Positions 11,891 through 20,189 of a DNA stretch of 64,000 nucleotides are shown piece by piece. The first letter of the stretch is position 1. Every line of letters begins with the position of its first letter. The notes below the pieces were generated by a model. That model was not told the DNA's origin. It searched no databases and saw only the letters and a program-made list of their open reading frames with translations. The stretch comes from a virus. The stretch is taken from positions 62,001-126,000 of the IMG/VR virus record IMGVR_UViG_3300049893_000724, one strand, 5' to 3'. The position numbers were made by a program, and so were the translations under genes.

Positions 11891-14168
11891 ACTCTCCCTC
11901 CTCTACTGAACTTAACTCACTTAGCAAATCTTGAAGTTTGGGTTTTTCTTCTTCTACCTCATCATTCTTCATATCGTGAGTGTTTTGGTAGTAAGAAGTT
12001 TTCCACCCATACTTGTATGTAGTCAAAAAGTCTTGTGCCATCACGGACACTGGGACTTCGTTATCTTCGTAATTCTCCGGATTATAGGACCAGTTTCCAG
12101 AAATCGCTTGATCAAAGAACTTTTGCATAACAGCAACAATATTGATATACCCACGATTGCTAGGCATATCCCACAGTAACGTGTAATTGTTCTTAAGGGT
12201 ATGATACTGAGGAACGATTTGCTTGAGTGGTCCCTTCTTAGATTTCTTAACGGACAAGAATCCACGGGGAGGTTCAATTCCATTGGTTGCGTTTGACACA
12301 ACGGAACTGCTCTCCGATGGCATCTGTGCGGACAGTGTTGAGTGCCTGAGGCCGTGTTCCAAGATTGATGCTCTAAGACCTTCCCAATCATGTTGATAAG
12401 ATACTGAAGTGATTTCGTCTACGTCTTTCTTGTATGTATCGATTGGAAGAAGACCATCCGCATACTTTGTGCGACCAAAGTATTCACAGTGCCCCTTTTC
12501 TTTTGCAAGTTGGTTAGATGCTTTCAGTAGATAATACTGGAATGACTCCGAGAGTCCATGGACGGCATCCCATGCTTCTTGGGAATCATAATTAAAACCA
12601 AGTTTTGCCAAATAGTGTGCGAGACCAATAAATCCTATACCAAGGGAACGACGTGCCTTAGTGGCGATTTCTGCTGCCTCTACGGGGTACTTCTGATAGT
12701 CAATTAACTCATCAAGTCCACGTACTGAAAGGTCACAAAGTTCCTCAAGTTCTTCATCAGACTTTACCTTTCCAACATTAATAGCGGAAAGAATGCATAG
12801 TGCAATCTCACCAAACTTATCATCAATATGATTGATTGGATATGTTGGCAAAGTAATCTCTTGGCAAAGATTACTCATATTAACTTTATCCTTGAACGAT
12901 GAGTGAGAATTGCAATGGTCAATGTTCATGATGTAGACACGACCCGTCTCCGCACGTTCTTTAAGTAAGTTAAGGATGAGTTCCTGCGCTTTAATAGTTT
13001 TTTTCTTAACGGACGGATCTTTTTCATATTGTACGTAGAGATCATCAAACTCAGGGAGTCCAAAGCTATCATAAAGTCCAGGGACATCATGCGGAGAGAA
13101 AAGCGTGATCTCACCGTCTTGAATAAATCTTTCATAGAACAACTTGCTAATTTGAATTGAATAGTCAAGTTTACGGACACGATTATCTTCCGTACCCTTG
13201 TTATTTTTAAGAACAAGAATATCTTCTATTTCTTGGTGCCAGATTGGAAAGTGGACAGTAGCACTTCCACCGCGAATCCCGTTTTGTGTACAACATCTGA
13301 CAGTTGCCTCAAACTTTTTGAGAAATGGGACAACACCGGTATGCTGAACTTCACCGCCTCTGATTTTACTGTTGATGCCACGGATGCGACCTGCGTTGAT
13401 ACCAATTCCTGCTCTTTGAGCAACATAGCGACCAATTGCCATATCAGAGCTGAAGATGCTATCAAGGGTGTCATCAACGTCAACAAGAACGCAACTTGCA
13501 AATTGACGAAGTGGGGTTCTAACACCTGCCATGATTGGTGTAGGAATGTTGATTTTGTGCTTGGAGATTGCGTCATAGTACCTCCTGACGTATGACATTC
13601 TGGTTTCTTTGGGATATTCTGCAAAGATAGTCAGTGCAATCATCATGTACATAAATTGCGGAGTCTCATAAACTCCACCACCGCTCCTATCCTGCACGAG
13701 GTACTTATCAACGACTTGACGTAGACCTGCATAAGTGAACAGATAGTCACGGTCATGATCAATAAATGAATTAGCTTTATCAATCTCTTCCCGTGAATAC
13801 TTTGCAAAGATGTCTTTATCATATACATCGATGTTGGTGCAAGTGTAGATATGCTGTTCAAGATGAGGAAGTTCTTTCATCTTTCCATAAAGTTGTTTAC
13901 GAACAGCAAAAAGAAGCAGACGGGCAGCAACGAACTGATAATTTGGGTGATCTAGATCAATCAGGTCAGAAGCAGAACGAATCAGAATCTCCTGAATCTC
14001 TGCAGTTGTAATACCATCATAAAATTGAATACCAGACTTCATCTCTACTTGACTCGCAGATACGCCTGCAAGACCCTTGCACGCCTCTTCAACCATCAAA
14101 TGCATCTTGTCTAGGTCAAGAGATTCAATACGTCCATCACGCTTTTGTACTTTTGTTCCGTTGCTCAT
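11871..14168 (-). CDS. nrdA: Ribonucleotide reductase class Ia, alpha subunit
   Basis: 765 aa. An N-terminal ATP-cone (KVQKRDGRIESLDLDKMHL onward) for dATP/ATP control is intact. The active-site region has FASCVLVD (redox Cys), NMSNLCQEI (the Asn, thiyl Cys and Glu of the radical site), and a C-terminal C-x2-C (GECESCAV) that takes electrons from thioredoxin or glutaredoxin. Start overlaps the primase stop (ATGA), so gp61-nrdA-nrdB form one operon from the promoter at 15157-15184. Confidence 0.97.
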   Translation of the reverse strand: MSNGTKVQKRDGRIESLDLDKMHLMVEEACKGLAGVSASQVEMKSGIQFYDGITTAEIQEILIRSASDLIDLDHPNYQFVAARLLLFAVRKQLYGKMKELPHLEQHIYTCTNIDVYDKDIFAKYSREEIDKANSFIDHDRDYLFTYAGLRQVVDKYLVQDRSGGGVYETPQFMYMMIALTIFAEYPKETRMSYVRRYYDAISKHKINIPTPIMAGVRTPLRQFASCVLVDVDDTLDSIFSSDMAIGRYVAQRAGIGINAGRIRGINSKIRGGEVQHTGVVPFLKKFEATVRCCTQNGIRGGSATVHFPIWHQEIEDILVLKNNKGTEDNRVRKLDYSIQISKLFYERFIQDGEITLFSPHDVPGLYDSFGLPEFDDLYVQYEKDPSVKKKTIKAQELILNLLKERAETGRVYIMNIDHCNSHSSFKDKVNMSNLCQEITLPTYPINHIDDKFGEIALCILSAINVGKVKSDEELEELCDLSVRGLDELIDYQKYPVEAAEIATKARRSLGIGFIGLAHYLAKLGFNYDSQEAWDAVHGLSESFQYYLLKASNQLAKEKGHCEYFGRTKYADGLLPIDTYKKDVDEITSVSYQHDWEGLRASILEHGLRHSTLSAQMPSESSSVVSNATNGIEPPRGFLSVKKSKKGPLKQIVPQYHTLKNNYTLLWDMPSNRGYINIVAVMQKFFDQAISGNWSYNPENYEDNEVPVSVMAQDFLTTYKYGWKTSYYQNTHDMKNDEVEEEKPKLQDLLSELSSVEEGECESCAV

Positions 14169-15133
14169 ATTTTCTTCCAGGTGGTAAATTTAAGTTTTGC
14201 TTCTAATCCAGAGTAAGTATTTAATTCTATCACAGACTGAACATCTAGTCCAGATAAAACCATATCATTAATATCTTTTTCTTTTATACTAGAGGGCCAG
14301 ATAACAATTTTTTCTCCTCGATCAATGGTGCGGGCGATTCTTGATACAATTTCTTGATTTCTTGGTTCGTTATCATAGATCCAAACAGGATTGCTAATCC
14401 CCCACTTATCAAGATCACCGTCAGCTCCGCAAAGAGCAATCGCGTTTGAAATGAAAGTGGAATCAAACGGACCTTCGGTGACGTAGATAGTTTTATCTTT
14501 TTGTAATTCATCAAGACCATATATTTTCGGGGCATTGTCATTCAACATTACAGTGATGTATTTAATCTTGCTAGGACTAAGTACTCTTCCCTGAAATCCG
14601 ACCAGAGTATTTTGATAAAACAAAGGAATAATAATCCTAGGTTCATCTCTTTCTGTGCTGTCGAATGTTAGTTGAAGAGAGTTAGTCCACTCCTTAAATT
14701 TTTCAGCGTAATAATAGTTATCTGGGTTTAACTTTCTGTTTACCAAATATTTTTTTGCGTCAGGATTTTCTGATGCTTTTGGCAAATCCAACTTTGGTTT
14801 GAACTTTGGTACTTCAAACTGAAACACTGGTTCTTCTACCGTAAAGTTTCTGCCAGTGTGACCTTCTTTAAATTTTTCAAATGTATATTGTTTATGAATA
14901 ACTGAATCAATCTCTTTCAGAAAATTATTGAAAGAGATATTGACTCCACAGTTATGACACTTGAAGTTTGTATTATTTTTGACTTGATACAGATATCCCC
15001 TTGCTTTATTCCTGTTCTTCTGGGAATCTCCGCAAATGGGGCATCGAAAGTTATAAAGATTATTTTTTACCTTTTTAAACTTTTGAAATCGCGCAGAAAT
15101 CAGATTGATGTATTTAACATCAACATAATCCAT
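14165..15133 (-). CDS. gp61: DNA primase (T4 gp61-like)
   Basis: 322 aa from ATG 15133; a TTG two codons upstream is less likely. The N-terminal zinc finger is CPICGDSQ and CHNCG. The TOPRIM part has IYVTEGPFDSTF (catalytic Glu) and WIYDNEP, then a KDINDMVLSG motif. It makes RNA primers for lagging-strand synthesis with the gp41 helicase, as in T4. It heads the gp61-nrdA-nrdB operon. Confidence 0.92.
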   Translation of the reverse strand: MDYVDVKYINLISARFQKFKKVKNNLYNFRCPICGDSQKNRNKARGYLYQVKNNTNFKCHNCGVNISFNNFLKEIDSVIHKQYTFEKFKEGHTGRNFTVEEPVFQFEVPKFKPKLDLPKASENPDAKKYLVNRKLNPDNYYYAEKFKEWTNSLQLTFDSTERDEPRIIIPLFYQNTLVGFQGRVLSPSKIKYITVMLNDNAPKIYGLDELQKDKTIYVTEGPFDSTFISNAIALCGADGDLDKWGISNPVWIYDNEPRNQEIVSRIARTIDRGEKIVIWPSSIKEKDINDMVLSGLDVQSVIELNTYSGLEAKLKFTTWKKI

Positions 15134-15156
15134 AATCAAACCTTGAAGGTCTATCT

Positions 15157-15184
15157 ATTCTATCAGACTATTGTGCCTTGTCAA
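15157..15184 (-). promoter_or_regulatory. Sigma-70 promoter for the gp61-nrdAB operon, with palindromic -35
   Basis: Minus strand TTGACA, 16 bases, TAGAAT. The -35 is the centre of the palindrome GCCTTGACAAGGC (15176-15188), which may be an operator. Confidence 0.65.
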
Positions 15185-15275
15185 GGCAAAAATAGGTCAT
15201 GATTCCTGTCCATTTTATAACGGAATTTGTTATTTTTTGTAGAGAGTAAGCGGACAGTTTCTTTTTAGTTTTCAT
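15168..15275 (-). CDS. Possible basic micro-protein (35 aa)
   Basis: ORF starting MKTKKKLSAYSLQKIT with a hydrophobic C-terminal part (VIKWTGIMTYFCL). It lies between the primase and the 115-aa gene and is preceded by an AATAAATA late motif 24 bases upstream; its end overlaps the primase promoter. No Shine-Dalgarno. Uncertain. Confidence 0.4.
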   Translation of the reverse strand: MKTKKKLSAYSLQKITNSVIKWTGIMTYFCLDKAQ

Positions 15276-15297
15276 GGCAGCAAGTGCCAACACTCAA

Positions 15298-15645
15298 TTA
15301 TTTATTTTTTACTTGCTCTGTAACTGAATTAAATGAGGAAGTTATAAAATCTGTTACAAATGGAACAAATAATAAAGCGAGTGCTACAACACCTGCAGCC
15401 ATCCATCTAAATTTAAAGAGTTCTTCAACTTTTATTTCTAATTTTCCGATCTTTTCATTAGTATCTTCATCATTTCTCGCACAGTTAAAAATTCTTTCAT
15501 CATGAACTGCAAGCATCTTGCAGATGTTTTGATTGGTCTCACTTAGAGTTTGAATGGCAGCGTCTACACGCTCTACCATTTCCTCATGAATTTTTACTCT
15601 TTCTTCAAGAACTGCAACTTTAATTTTTGAATCTTGCCCAAACAT
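15298..15645 (-). CDS. Coiled-coil tail-anchored membrane protein (115 aa)
   Basis: Residues 5-80 form a charged coiled coil (LEERVKIHEEMVERVDAA and IGKLEIKVEELFKFR), then one hydrophobic helix near residue 83-100 (MAAGVVALALLFVPFVTDF). The topology recalls XhlA/holin-associated proteins, so a lysis role is possible but only by resemblance. Neighbours are virion-type genes. Confidence 0.6.
   Translation of the reverse strand: MFGQDSKIKVAVLEERVKIHEEMVERVDAAIQTLSETNQNICKMLAVHDERIFNCARNDEDTNEKIGKLEIKVEELFKFRWMAAGVVALALLFVPFVTDFITSSFNSVTEQVKNK
15299..15306 (-). promoter_or_regulatory. Late-type octamer (AATAAATA) at a stop codon
   Basis: Overlaps the TAA of the 115-aa gene; 24 bases upstream of the 35-aa ORF. 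Confidence 0.4.
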
Positions 15646-15650
15646 TTCTC

Positions 15651-15866
15651 TTAGGGGGTTGATTTTTTCTTCATCCAGCGTTTGCGGGATCCTACACCTA
15701 AAGATGCATATTTCTTTCTTCTTGTTAACCCCATAACAGGATCAAATCCAGCAACGGGTCCTTTTGGATCCGAAGAACCACTAAAACCACCAGATCCCCC
15801 TGGAGCATTTGCAACCATTTGCTCTTTAATTATTGAAATAATTTTCTCAAGTTTCTTGGGATCCAT
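15651..15866 (-). CDS. Small basic protein with a major-capsid-like motif (71 aa)
   Basis: Residues 23-44 (GGSGGFSGSS, then GPVAGFDPV after three residues) match 16 of 22 positions of the major capsid protein gp23 at residues 69-90. An RR pair follows in both. The N-terminus is a short helix and the C-terminus is very basic (RRKKYASLGVGSRKRWMKKK). Nothing else is recognised. It may bind where the gp23 N-terminus binds in the head or scaffold, which is inference. Confidence 0.65.
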   Translation of the reverse strand: MDPKKLEKIISIIKEQMVANAPGGSGGFSGSSDPKGPVAGFDPVMGLTRRKKYASLGVGSRKRWMKKKSTP

Positions 15867-16239
15867 TGTAGATTTTATTGAGTTCGGTTAAACAATCTAA
15901 ATCAACTTTTATATCGTGTATACTAGACTTAGGATACTCAGGAAGTCTGTTCAAAAAAATAATAAAACTTTTCATAGAAGACCACAACTCTTTTTCAATT
16001 TTGAAAAATAGCATTGGAGTCGTTGCTTCACCAAAAATATTATAAAGAACAATAAAGTGGTTAAGAAGAAGGTGAGTTTTTAACTCACCTGTATTCTTAT
16101 ATCGTTTCAAAAGTCTTTTAATGTACTTGAAATGATTTAAGTCCTTTTCAAAATCTTCTCTGGTTACTGCCTGAGGATTTTCATAATTTTTAATAGCGAA
16201 TAAGAGGAAATTATCCTCATTCAATTCATTAAAGATCAT
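15847..16239 (-). CDS. Conserved-looking hypothetical protein (130 aa)
   Basis: All-helical and soluble: NHFKYIKRLLKRYKNTGEL, LLNHFIVLYNIFGEATTPML, and VDLDCLTELNKIYNG. It resembles a core cyanophage protein of unknown function. The stop overlaps the 71-aa start by 20 bases, and it follows a virion structural gene. Confidence 0.6.
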   Translation of the reverse strand: MIFNELNEDNFLLFAIKNYENPQAVTREDFEKDLNHFKYIKRLLKRYKNTGELKTHLLLNHFIVLYNIFGEATTPMLFFKIEKELWSSMKSFIIFLNRLPEYPKSSIHDIKVDLDCLTELNKIYNGSQET

Positions 16240-16245
16240 ATATTA

Positions 16246-17007
16246 TCAGACTAGTGGATTAGAGTCATAAAGTGGGGTGTTGCCAGTTGTAATACCAGAC
16301 ATTGCTACAAGAGTCTCTTTCTTAACTCTTAGATTGCCTTCAGCATCCATATAGGTTTGAATGCCGACCCATCCTTCGTGGGATAGTTCATATCTAGTCG
16401 TGGCGGCAGAATCCATTCCACCTTCAGCAACACCATAAATTGATGCTTCATATCCACCAGTAACTCTTGTAAAATCTACTATACTCCCAGCAGGAATTGC
16501 TGATGCAATTGTTGAAGCAAGCGAAACAGTTGTTGAAGCAATAGAAGTAACAACTCTAGAGACACTACCACTGACCAAAGTATCTCCAACAATAATTCCA
16601 GTGGTGCTAGCAATTGCAACAATATTAGTTCCAATGCCAGCAGTTAAAGATACAGTGGTTTCAACAGCAAGAGAAGTTTCGGTAGGATCAGTGAAAATTT
16701 GTTGATATCTTGGATCCTTAATTGTATATTTTGGAAGTTCGCTGATATCAAATTGAACTCCAGAAATTGCAGCTCCACTCAAACCACAAGTTCTTCCAAT
16801 CGATAATTGTGTGGTGCTTGCAATACCAACAATTACAGCATCACCATAATAAGTTCCAGTTCTGCTACCAAAACGAATCACATCTCCAGTTGCAGCAGCA
16901 CCAACTTGACCAAAGGTGGTTCCAGAACCAGTTACTACGCCAGTAGAATAGTCTAGAGATACTGTTCCTCCTGAACCTTTAGCATCATTATTTCCCCAGA
17001 GTGCCAT
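16246..17007 (-). CDS. Virion structural protein, beta-rich (253 aa)
   Basis: Rich in Gly, Ser, Thr and Val with repeated VxxIASTT units (VIVGIASTTQLSIG, AIASTTGIIVGDTLV, SIASTTVSLAST), typical of beta-rich capsid or tail-surface proteins of cyanophages. The C-terminus (YELSHEGWVGIQTYMDAEGN) is a separate segment. A perfect TATAAATA late promoter (17042-17049) supports late, virion expression. The exact position in the particle is unknown. Confidence 0.7.
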   Translation of the reverse strand: MALWGNNDAKGSGGTVSLDYSTGVVTGSGTTFGQVGAAATGDVIRFGSRTGTYYGDAVIVGIASTTQLSIGRTCGLSGAAISGVQFDISELPKYTIKDPRYQQIFTDPTETSLAVETTVSLTAGIGTNIVAIASTTGIIVGDTLVSGSVSRVVTSIASTTVSLASTIASAIPAGSIVDFTRVTGGYEASIYGVAEGGMDSAATTRYELSHEGWVGIQTYMDAEGNLRVKKETLVAMSGITTGNTPLYDSNPLV

Positions 17008-17041
17008 GTTCTTTCTTCCGTAAGGTTAAATTTCTTAGAAA

Positions 17042-17049
17042 TATTTATA
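17042..17049 (-). promoter_or_regulatory. Late promoter (TATAAATA)
   Basis: Perfect octamer 35 bases upstream of the 253-aa structural gene, just after a terminator. Confidence 0.75.
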
Positions 17050-17078
17050 AAAAATAGAGACCCTGAAAAAGGGTCTCT
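17050..17078 (-). terminator. Rho-independent terminator
   Basis: Minus-strand stem AGAGACCC/GGGTCTCT, loop of seven, then ATTTTTT; it ends the 59-aa gene transcript. Confidence 0.85.
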
Positions 17079-17098
17079 GTAAATTTTGATTGATTAAA

Positions 17099-17278
17099 TC
17101 AAGGAGTTAAATCTGTTGCACCCTTCTTTTTCAACTGTGCTTGTGCTTGAATAAGAATGAGCGAAAGAATGCCGTTTGATTTTACTTTTGGGTTTGCTCC
17201 CAGTGCCTCAGAAACCGCAAACAAAACGGTTGCGATTAGGGCTTGATTAGCAAGACACCAAGCGACGATTGCTGACAT
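17099..17278 (-). CDS. Small protein with hydrophobic N-terminus (59 aa)
   Basis: Starts at ATG 17278 after a good Shine-Dalgarno (GGAGGTT). N-terminal Ala/Leu-rich segment (AIVAWCLANQALIATVLFAV), then SEALGANPKVKSNGILSLIL and a Lys-rich tail. Likely a small membrane or head-associated protein; not recognised. Confidence 0.65.
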   Translation of the reverse strand: MSAIVAWCLANQALIATVLFAVSEALGANPKVKSNGILSLILIQAQAQLKKKGATDLTP

Positions 17279-17310
17279 AATAACCTCCGTGTAAAGAGTG
17301 TATCCTGTCC

Positions 17311-17318
17311 TATTTAGG
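17311..17318 (-). promoter_or_regulatory. Variant late promoter (CCTAAATA)
   Basis: Late-like octamer with C for A at position 2, 33 bases upstream of the 59-aa start. Confidence 0.35.
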
Positions 17319-17323
17319 ATTTA

Positions 17324-18865
17324 TCAACCACCAATTCCAGATACTGGTGTTCCAGCAGGAGTTTGGCGGATTGCTTGAAGTCTTCTTTGAAGAATATTAA
17401 TTTCAGCAGACTTTGCTCTTTGAGCAGCAACTTTTGCTTTTGGGTCTGGTTGTGTTGATTGTGGTTGGGTTTTTGGTTGAAGTTCCATTGCCTGCTCAGC
17501 CATTTTCTTGGCCATCTTAGTAGCAGTTGCATACATCACTTCTTTACCACGACCAGGATATCTCTTTTCAAAATCTGCTGCTTTGTCCTTCATAGACTTT
17601 ACAATGTCTTCTTTCTTTTTAGTTTCAGCAGCAGTCAGTGTTTTCTCATCGAGTTGAACTTCTTCCTTTCTAACATCAGCAAGAAGAGCATCTAACTTAC
17701 TAGTTCTTTTCTTTTTTGCAGGTGCCTTTGCTTTCGGTGCTGCTGCTTTCTTTGCCTTTGCTTTTGGTGGAGTTGTTGCACTGCCCTCCCAAGGATCAGA
17801 GGGTTTTTCTGCTTTCTTTTTAGTAGGTGGGGTATAAGAACCGCTACTTACTTTTTCTTTTTGTCCTGCACCAGCACCACGATAAGTTGATGGTTTTCTT
17901 GCTGCGGTGCTTGGTTTTTTATCACCTGCTTCCATTTTGCGGGCAACACCCAATGCACCTTTAGCAACCTTTCTTGCTCCAGTTGCTACTGCTTGTTTTG
18001 CTGCTTTTTTAACACCAGCAAGCCTCTTTTTAGCAGCACCTAAAAGACTTTGCTTTTTCTTTTCTGCTGTTGGAGTATCGTGACCAAAAGTTACCTTTGC
18101 TTCAGTAATTGCAAATTCGATTGCCTCTTCAATATCATCCTCTTCATAACCTTCAATTAAAAGTTCATCATAAACACTTTCAATGACATAATCCATCTCA
18201 TCAATTTCGACCATTTCCAAAAGAACTCCACCAAGACCTTCGATTGCTTCGCCAAGATCAAGTTTAGGGTTGATAACAATTTTGTTATTAACTTGCTTTT
18301 CTACAATTTTTTGATCCTGATCTTTTTTGGTTTCAATTTTATCAACAACTTCGATTAGATCCTCTCTCCAATTTGAATATCCCTCCTTTCTAACTCCAAT
18401 CGCTTTACCAATAGCTTTTCTGCGCTTATGAAGATACTTATCAGACTTATCAGTATCGCCGTCATTATCAATATCAGCGTCTTCCTTACCAACAGGATCT
18501 AATGCCTCAGCAACGGGATCCTTTGATCTGGATTTCCAAGTTCCACCATACTCTTTACCCATCTGAGATTTAAATGCTTTCACTGCTTTTTTTCTTACAG
18601 ATGCTTTTGGATGATCAGACACATTCTGGAGGGGTGTTCTTCCGCTAGGTGCTTCTCCCTGCTCTGGATCTACAAATGCTTCATCAACACCCATAGATTT
18701 TCTAGCAGCCTTTACCATATCTTTATGCGCCTTAGTCTTCATCATTTCTTGACGTGCTTTTTCGTTTTCTTCAGCACGCTTTTTCATATCAGTTTCAAGG
18801 TGCGAAGATTCCGCAACTTGCTCCAGATATACTCTGGAAATATCATTCAGAGGATTGATTGACAT
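17324..18865 (-). CDS. Large basic virion or internal-head protein (513 aa)
   Basis: N-terminal part with a conserved block NVSDHPKASVRKKAVKAFKS and an EF-hand-like loop DADIDNDGDTDKSDKYLHKR (residues about 130-149). An acidic middle follows (EIDEMDYVIESVYDEL, EEDDIEEAIEFAI), then a long Lys/Ala/Pro-rich segment like histone H1 (KAKAKKAAAPKAKAPAKKKR). The basic tail could bind packaged DNA. A late promoter CATAAATA (18899-18906) supports virion expression. Location in the particle is inferred. Confidence 0.7.
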   Translation of the reverse strand: MSINPLNDISRVYLEQVAESSHLETDMKKRAEENEKARQEMMKTKAHKDMVKAARKSMGVDEAFVDPEQGEAPSGRTPLQNVSDHPKASVRKKAVKAFKSQMGKEYGGTWKSRSKDPVAEALDPVGKEDADIDNDGDTDKSDKYLHKRRKAIGKAIGVRKEGYSNWREDLIEVVDKIETKKDQDQKIVEKQVNNKIVINPKLDLGEAIEGLGGVLLEMVEIDEMDYVIESVYDELLIEGYEEDDIEEAIEFAITEAKVTFGHDTPTAEKKKQSLLGAAKKRLAGVKKAAKQAVATGARKVAKGALGVARKMEAGDKKPSTAARKPSTYRGAGAGQKEKVSSGSYTPPTKKKAEKPSDPWEGSATTPPKAKAKKAAAPKAKAPAKKKRTSKLDALLADVRKEEVQLDEKTLTAAETKKKEDIVKSMKDKAADFEKRYPGRGKEVMYATATKMAKKMAEQAMELQPKTQPQSTQPDPKAKVAAQRAKSAEINILQRRLQAIRQTPAGTPVSGIGG

Positions 18866-18866
18866 C

Positions 18867-20162
18867 TTAATAAGTACTTACTTTCTTTGCCTTATACTTA
18901 TTTATGAAATTGATGCCGTATGCCTTTCCACCTTTTTGAAGGTATTGTTTATTAGTTCCAACCGCACCTGGGGTCATTTTAGAATAATGAATAAAAGCTC
19001 CTTTTGTTCCAGTTAAAGTATTGGGATGAATTTTATCTCTCATTGGACTATCCATCTTAACTTCAGTATATTCCATCACATCTTTAATCCACGATTTAAA
19101 CATATGTCCATCTTCAGTCACACAAATAAGGTGATTGGTTCCTCTACGCATTACTTCACCAACCAATCCAGTATTTAAGTTTTGTACTGTATCACCAATT
19201 CTAAAAATATTTCCCATAACATAATTCTCACGAAGATTTCTCATATCAAACTTTGGTGCAATTTCCCAAAGATTATAATTTTCTTTCTTAACTTTTTCTT
19301 TCTTTGCACCCATCCCCTGACGAACAGCATTGAATAAATTTTGCGCCTCTCCATCATCAAGAGTTTTTGGAGTTCCTCTACGGAATGAAGCAAAGTCATT
19401 ATCAATAACTGCTTTTCTCATCTTAGATGCAGACATTCCTTCCACACCTTCTGCATCAGCATCACGAACACCTGCAGAGATCACACGAATTTGATCAAAG
19501 TTGTAAAGTTCGCCGTTATACTTTTGAGCAAGATTTTCAAACTCTGCTTGACGATCTGAACCAACAACGATATTGACTGAAGTATATCCGTCTTCGTTTG
19601 CAGTTACAAGAACATTGAAAATTGATTTCATCTCAGGGTCATTGATGATGTTATCCTTAAACTCAGGAAACATCTTCTTCATATACCCAACTTTTTTACT
19701 TGGATCCAGTGGGTTCTTCTTAGGATCCTGAGTTCTTGAAGGATAAATCTTAATATCACCACCAGCAGAAATTCTCTTCGCAGACTTGAGAAGTTTTTCG
19801 TGCCCTACTGTTGGTGGATTGAAGCGACCAAATACAATAGTTAAAGGTGGAAGTTCTTGCGGTTGCTCTTCAGGTGCCTGTGTCGCAGGTGCTGCCTGGG
19901 GTTGTGGTGCAGGTGCTTGTGCCGCTTGAGTTGGTTGCGGTGTTGGAGTTGGTGCAGCAGGTTGTCTTCCACCACCAGGTTCTGGTGCTCCTGCTTGCCT
20001 ACCATCAATGAACTTGAGTTTTCCTTTATCTGTCCTTGCTACCGTCTTTCCACTACGATCTACCCATCCTCCGTGACCGTCTCCACGAAGTCCAAGTTTT
20101 TTTGCCTGCATCGCCGCTTGCGATTCAGTTGCTTCAGATAAAAAATTGAGAAAACTCTTCAT
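18867..20162 (-). CDS. Nucleotidyltransferase with capsid-targeting-like N-terminus (431 aa)
   Basis: Residues 1-11 MKSFLNFLSEA resemble the T4 capsid-targeting sequence with an L-S-E cleavage site. Then come a GLRGDGHGGWVDRSG module (24-38), a Pro/Gln/Ala linker (60-104) and a cytidylyltransferase-fold domain (107-290). That domain has GRFNPPTVGH (112-121) in place of HxGH and GMSASKMRKA (242-251) in place of ISSTxxR. A KOW-like C-terminal domain (FRIGDTVQNLNTGLVGEVMR) follows. Both nucleotide-binding motifs are kept, so catalysis (NMN, phosphopantetheine or related adenylyl transfer) is plausible. A late promoter lies 20 bases upstream. Confidence 0.75.
   Translation of the reverse strand: MKSFLNFLSEATESQAAMQAKKLGLRGDGHGGWVDRSGKTVARTDKGKLKFIDGRQAGAPEPGGGRQPAAPTPTPQPTQAAQAPAPQPQAAPATQAPEEQPQELPPLTIVFGRFNPPTVGHEKLLKSAKRISAGGDIKIYPSRTQDPKKNPLDPSKKVGYMKKMFPEFKDNIINDPEMKSIFNVLVTANEDGYTSVNIVVGSDRQAEFENLAQKYNGELYNFDQIRVISAGVRDADAEGVEGMSASKMRKAVIDNDFASFRRGTPKTLDDGEAQNLFNAVRQGMGAKKEKVKKENYNLWEIAPKFDMRNLRENYVMGNIFRIGDTVQNLNTGLVGEVMRRGTNHLICVTEDGHMFKSWIKDVMEYTEVKMDSPMRDKIHPNTLTGTKGAFIHYSKMTPGAVGTNKQYLQKGGKAYGINFINKYKAKKVSTY
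18899..18906 (-). promoter_or_regulatory. Late promoter (CATAAATA) for the 513-aa gene
   Basis: Octamer 34 bases upstream of the start codon at 18865. Confidence 0.6.
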
Positions 20163-20181
20163 ATTTTATATTAATATATTT

Positions 20182-20189
20182 TATTTATT
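20182..20189 (-). promoter_or_regulatory. Late promoter (AATAAATA) for the nucleotidyltransferase gene
   Basis: Octamer overlapping the stop codon of the 263-aa gene, 20 bases upstream of ATG 20162. Confidence 0.6.

Noticed and set aside
13233-13595. Plus-strand Cys/Thr-rich ORF inside nrdA
   Set aside because: A shadow of the conserved NrdA active-site region.
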